A stretch of 64,000 nt of DNA, from positions 273,470 through 337,469 of the forward strand of contig PBNO01000006.1 of the NCBI GenBank assembly GCA_002723155.1, written 5' to 3'. This DNA is from Ponticaulis sp. Its GTDB lineage: Bacteria > Pseudomonadota > Alphaproteobacteria > Caulobacterales > Hyphomonadaceae. The notes below the pieces were generated by a model. It was not told the origin of the DNA and searched no databases. It saw only the letters and a list, made by a program, of their open reading frames with translations. The first letter of the stretch is position 1. Each line of letters starts with the position of its first letter. A program made the translations under genes and the position numbers. This document shows positions 61,381 through 64,000 of the stretch, in pieces.

Positions 61381-61516
61381 CCCGATCTCCCTCATGGCTC
61401 ATATGCTCTCCAACAAAGTCGTCAGGCGCATGCCGGCGCTTTCGTATCTGACCATATACAGCCAGACCGACAAGCAAAAGCACAACGACTGCGCATGTGA
61501 TCGTCTCAGGGGTCAT
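61373..61516 (-). CDS. Small single-TM protein
   Basis: 47 residues starting MTPETITCAVVVLLLVGLAV, then a basic stop-transfer (GQIRKRRH) and an acidic tail. ATGA overlap with the upstream gene. Confidence 0.6.
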   Translation of the reverse strand: MTPETITCAVVVLLLVGLAVYGQIRKRRHAPDDFVGEHMSHEGDRDE

Positions 61517-61809
61517 TGTGCCTTTATCCCCATCAGTCGTCTGTATTCTTCAGAGACGATAATGACTTGCTGCATACGAATGATTTCTTCCGCCTTCGCG
61601 TGCAGCTCATCATAGCGTTCTCCGGTATCGTCATTCGCTGACCAGATTTCCTGCTCATGATAATCTTTCAGGCAATCACGGACGACGTGGCGTCCCTTTC
61701 CGTATTGACTATCTGGGCCATATAGAAACCCCTGAATTTGCGACCGCTTAAAGCTTGTGTTGTTCTCGGCTTCAACCCAGACTTTCGCGTCTAATAATGT
61801 CTCAATCAT
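61513..61809 (-). CDS. Hypothetical accessory protein
   Basis: 98 residues, charged, helical C-terminus (ELHAKAEEIIRMQQVIIVSE). Coupled by ATGA on both sides. Not recognised. Confidence 0.6.
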   Translation of the reverse strand: MIETLLDAKVWVEAENNTSFKRSQIQGFLYGPDSQYGKGRHVVRDCLKDYHEQEIWSANDDTGERYDELHAKAEEIIRMQQVIIVSEEYRRLMGIKAQ

Positions 61810-61955
61810 TCCATCGGCCTCATAAAGTCATCATCATCGTGATCGGAATTCTCCGCCTCGTTCACCAGGCCTCGGATAATCATAACTATCGCCGCCACAC
61901 AGATGCCGGTGAACGCAGAGGCTAGAATGAAATTCAGGTCAAATTCGGGGGTCAT
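61806..61955 (-). CDS. Small single-TM protein, first gene of right-end operon
   Basis: 49 residues: MTPEFDLNFILASAFTGICV begins a membrane helix, with an acidic Asp-rich tail. GGAGG lies 7 bases before ATG 61955. Confidence 0.6.
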   Translation of the reverse strand: MTPEFDLNFILASAFTGICVAAIVMIIRGLVNEAENSDHDDDDFMRPME

Positions 61956-62031
61956 GCGGAAGCCTCCGCGCGAGGCGAAATTGTTAGACACCAAAAAAAA
62001 TAGTTGAGTGATAACAATGCGCCGTATAATC

Positions 62032-62063
62032 TAACGGAAATTTTCAGTACGCTGATTCCGTTA
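62032..62063. other. Inverted repeat next to attR
   Basis: TAACGGAA (62032-62039) / TTCCGTTA (62056-62063), perfect 8-bp arms 17 bases from attR. A candidate integrase or excisionase arm site, or a phage-end terminator. Confidence 0.45.
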
Positions 62064-62079
62064 CGAAAAAAGCGAAATC

Positions 62080-62132
62080 CGCTAGATTGTGGATCTAGAG
62101 GTCCCCTGTTCGAACCAGGGAGGCGGTACCAT
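62080..62132 (+). other. attR (displaced 3' part of tRNA-His)
   Basis: 53-bp copy of the tRNA-His 3' part, lacking the 5' half and therefore not a functional tRNA. Differs from attL only at T62107 and A62117, which pair with each other. Confidence 0.92.
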
Positions 62133-62269
62133 CTTCCTTCTACTGGAAACCTTGCCCTCATCCCGGTCATTCTGTGATCGGCGACGCCTTCGTGTGCGTA
62201 AACGTCTTGAATTGTCTGAAGGTTAGCGACTAAGAAAAGCCTCAGATAATATGACTGGAGAAGAAGAGT

Positions 62270-62875
62270 ATGGCCGACCTGAGTGCGGAACGTATTGCAA
62301 ATGCCGCGCTGGAGTTGGTCGATTCTGAAGGTGTGAATGCCTTCACCCTACGCGGGGTCGCTCGTCGTCTCAATGTCACGCCCATGGCGCTCTATCACCA
62401 CGTAGCAGATAAAGAAGAACTGGCAGCGCTTGTCGTTGATGCTGTCGTGAAATCTGTTCCGCGTGATGATGGCACAGGCGATTGGAAAGAAGACCTATGG
62501 CTCATGTCGCGCTGGATGCGCGCCTATACACTCAAGCACCCTTCTGTTGGTCAGCTTCGCAGAGCGCACCGCGTCTGGACGCCGCTCATGCTCAGCACGA
62601 CCAATGACTGGTTTGGATACTGGCGTCAGAGCGGGCTGAATGAAGAAAACTCGATCAAGGCAGCCGGTGCGTGCGGTCTCGCGATTTACGGCCTGATCAA
62701 TGAAGAGCTGAACATTCGCAATATGACGCTGCCCAAGCCGGAATTGCTTGAGCGAATCCGCAACGTACAGGCCGTTTTTGAACAAAAGCCGGACGTGGAA
62801 TCTATGTTTGAACTCACGGTTCGTTCTGTCATTGATGGCGTGTTTTCCCGCTTGAGCGCGAAGCAAAACGCGTAA
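62270..62875 (+). CDS. TetR/AcrR-family regulator
   Basis: 201 residues. HTH at about 20-50 (FTLRGVARRLNVTPMALYHH, followed by VADKEEL), with a TetR-C-type ligand domain. GGAG lies before the ATG. It is the first host gene after the prophage; target genes unknown. Confidence 0.88.
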   Translation: MADLSAERIANAALELVDSEGVNAFTLRGVARRLNVTPMALYHHVADKEELAALVVDAVVKSVPRDDGTGDWKEDLWLMSRWMRAYTLKHPSVGQLRRAHRVWTPLMLSTTNDWFGYWRQSGLNEENSIKAAGACGLAIYGLINEELNIRNMTLPKPELLERIRNVQAVFEQKPDVESMFELTVRSVIDGVFSRLSAKQNA

Positions 62876-62946
62876 GACCAAAGCCCAATGGCGTGATTGT
62901 GCCTTCGCAGACAGTATTATCGCAAAGATAATACGGGAGGGCTCTC

Positions 62947-63150
62947 ATGCGAGCACACATCATTACAGCTATCGGCCTGCTCATCCTTGCCATATTCGCC
63001 TATCGCGGCGCGAACGCACTCATGGCGCCGGGATTTGGCTGGTCAGAGCTCTACGTGCTGGGCGGCCTCATCTTAGGTGGCTGGGTTAGTTTTTCCGGTT
63101 CGAGCGAACTTCTGGCGCGTCGGCGTGAAGCGCGCGCAGCGGCTGACTAA
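62947..63150 (+). CDS. Small two-TM membrane protein
   Basis: 67 residues with hydrophobic segments at about 5-25 and 34-53 and a basic C-terminus (RRREARAA). GGGAGG upstream. Not recognised. Confidence 0.65.
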   Translation: MRAHIITAIGLLILAIFAYRGANALMAPGFGWSELYVLGGLILGGWVSFSGSSELLARRREARAAAD

Positions 63151-63358
63151 CCAGCAGATCAACCGCGAAATTCTCACTTAAACTCGCGTCTGTAGAACAC
63201 TCTGCAGACGCCATATTTGTTTGTACCGAAAAGTATTCAAAACACTTTGTTTCGCTCTGAAGTGTTCGACCAAAGTCCCTCTACTCAAAATGACTGACCT
63301 ATTTGATCCTTCATTACAGGCGGAAAAACCGCTGTGAATAAACTGGGGAGGTCATACC

Positions 63359-63625
63359 TTGTCAAACGAACCAACTAAAATGGATGCGAAAGGGTATTGG
63401 TCGGCGACAGTTAAGCTGACGATATCGCTGCTCGTAATCTGGTTCGCCGTCTCTTATGGGGCCGGCGTTCTTTTGCGTGATGTGCTCGACAACGTTTCAA
63501 TTGGCGGCGCGCCGCTGGGCTTCTGGTTTGCCCAGCAGGGCTCGATCTACGTCTTTGTCGCGCTGATTTTCTATTACTGCTTCGCGATGAACAAAATCGA
63601 ACGCAAGTACGGCGTGAAGGGCTAG
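63359..63625 (+). CDS. DUF4212 symporter small subunit
   Basis: 88 residues from TTG with GGGGAGG upstream. Two transmembrane segments ([40 protein letters not shown]) and the family's YWSATVKL start. DUF4212 proteins are encoded beside acetate/solute symporters, as here. Confidence 0.9.
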   Translation: MSNEPTKMDAKGYWSATVKLTISLLVIWFAVSYGAGVLLRDVLDNVSIGGAPLGFWFAQQGSIYVFVALIFYYCFAMNKIERKYGVKG

Positions 63626-63629
63626 CATC

Positions 63630-64000
63630 ATGGATTGGACAATCTTCTTCGTGGTGGCGAGCTTCGGCACCTATATCGGTATCGCGCTCTGGGCGCGCGC
63701 CGGTTCAACAAACGACTTCTATGTTGCGGGTCACGATGTGCACCCGATGATCAACGGTATGGCGACGGCGGCTGACTGGATGTCTGCGGCGTCATTCCTG
63801 TCTATGGCAGGCCTGATTGCTTCGCTTGGCTATGGTGGCTCTGTCTACCTGATGGGCTGGACGGGTGGCTACGTGCTTCTCGCACTGCTCCTCGCGCCAT
63901 TCCTTCGCGAATTCGGCAAGTTCACCGTGCCGGACTTTGTGGGCGACCGTTATTACTCGACAGCGGCTCGCGTCATCGCGGTTATCTGTGCTCTGTTCGT
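63630..64000 (+). CDS. Sodium:solute symporter (ActP-like), 3' end beyond window
   Basis: First 123 residues of an SSS-family transporter, four bases after the DUF4212 gene. Typical sequence: [20 protein letters not shown], then [20 protein letters not shown]. Probably transports acetate or a related organic acid with sodium. Confidence 0.9.
   Translation, partial: MDWTIFFVVASFGTYIGIALWARAGSTNDFYVAGHDVHPMINGMATAADWMSAASFLSMAGLIASLGYGGSVYLMGWTGGYVLLALLLAPFLREFGKFTVPDFVGDRYYSTAARVIAVICALF

Larger units (their letters stand above)
23267..62132. mobile_element. Temperate P22-type podovirus prophage in tRNA-His
   Basis: Bounded by 53-bp direct repeats. It contains an integrase, early operons in both directions, a CI/Cro-type switch, a complete P22-like head and tail module, and lysis genes. 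No transposon insertion and no obvious frameshift is seen in the structural genes, so it may be inducible. Regulation resembles lambda, the virion resembles P22, and the replication module is a phage-type helicase-primase. Confidence 0.95.

Noticed and set aside
62080..62132. Second tRNA-His gene at the right end
   Set aside because: Only the 3' part from the anticodon arm is present; the acceptor 5' strand and D-arm are missing, so it is attR.

Overview
The window is about 64 kb of chromosome from an alphaproteobacterium. Gene content and order (lptF-pepA-holC-ndk, the panB/TPR protein/bamB/der cluster, a DUF4212-symporter pair) and a tRNA-His with no encoded extra 5' G, a G1:U72 pair and A73 (the form known from many alphaproteobacteria) fit a marine Hyphomonadaceae-like or Caulobacterales-like host. 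The genus is inferred from style only; no database was searched.

Host left arm (1-23241): lptF (cut by the window edge), pepA, holC, ndk, a membrane protein, a Tat-exported type-B carboxylesterase, an AT-richer orphan ORF, REP-like palindromes, tRNA-Phe, rlmJ, an M28 peptidase lipoprotein, speE, a pirin, a uracil-DNA-glycosylase family protein, a lipoprotein alpha/beta hydrolase, a methyltransferase-like protein, a Leu/Glu-type dehydrogenase, a stand-alone receiver protein, an acyl-CoA dehydrogenase, panB, a TPR membrane protein, bamB, der and tRNA-His. Host right arm (62133-64000): a TetR regulator, a small membrane protein, a DUF4212 protein and the start of a sodium:solute symporter.

Between them lies an apparently complete temperate prophage of about 38.8 kb, inserted in tRNA-His and bounded by 53-bp direct repeats (23267-23319 and 62080-62132) that differ at two positions. 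Those two positions are one compensated base pair of the T-stem. Layout: integrase next to the tRNA; a tightly overlapping leftward early operon (integrase back to 30326) with a Rad52/ERF-like annealing protein, a Gp157-like protein, an HNH nuclease, a nucleotidyltransferase-like protein and a hexapeptide-repeat protein; a lambda-like immunity region in which a CI-type S24 repressor and a small membrane protein sit between two operator arrays sharing the motif TGGCA-N4-TGCCA; a rightward early operon (cro-like, LexA-DNA-binding-like, winged-helix, replication and helicase-primase genes, an Acb2-like candidate, a NusG-like protein); a leftward two-gene regulatory unit at 38.3-38.9 kb; then the late operon.

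The late genes make a P22-type podovirus: terminase, P22-like portal, scaffold, P22-type coat, gp4-like and gp10-like tail factors, three internal/ejection proteins, and a tailspike with an SGNH esterase domain. A lysis cassette follows (N-acetylmuramidase, overlapping Rz/Rz1 spanins, membrane proteins). The right end carries leftward accessory genes and an XRE regulator with twin operators. The observations I find most interesting are the double operator arrays with a probably leaderless cro mRNA, a candidate late switch (promoter-like sequence, strong terminator and a phage NusG paralogue), a split primase whose zinc domain is in an overlapping frame, the compensated att/T-stem pair, and an Acb2-like candidate anti-CBASS protein.
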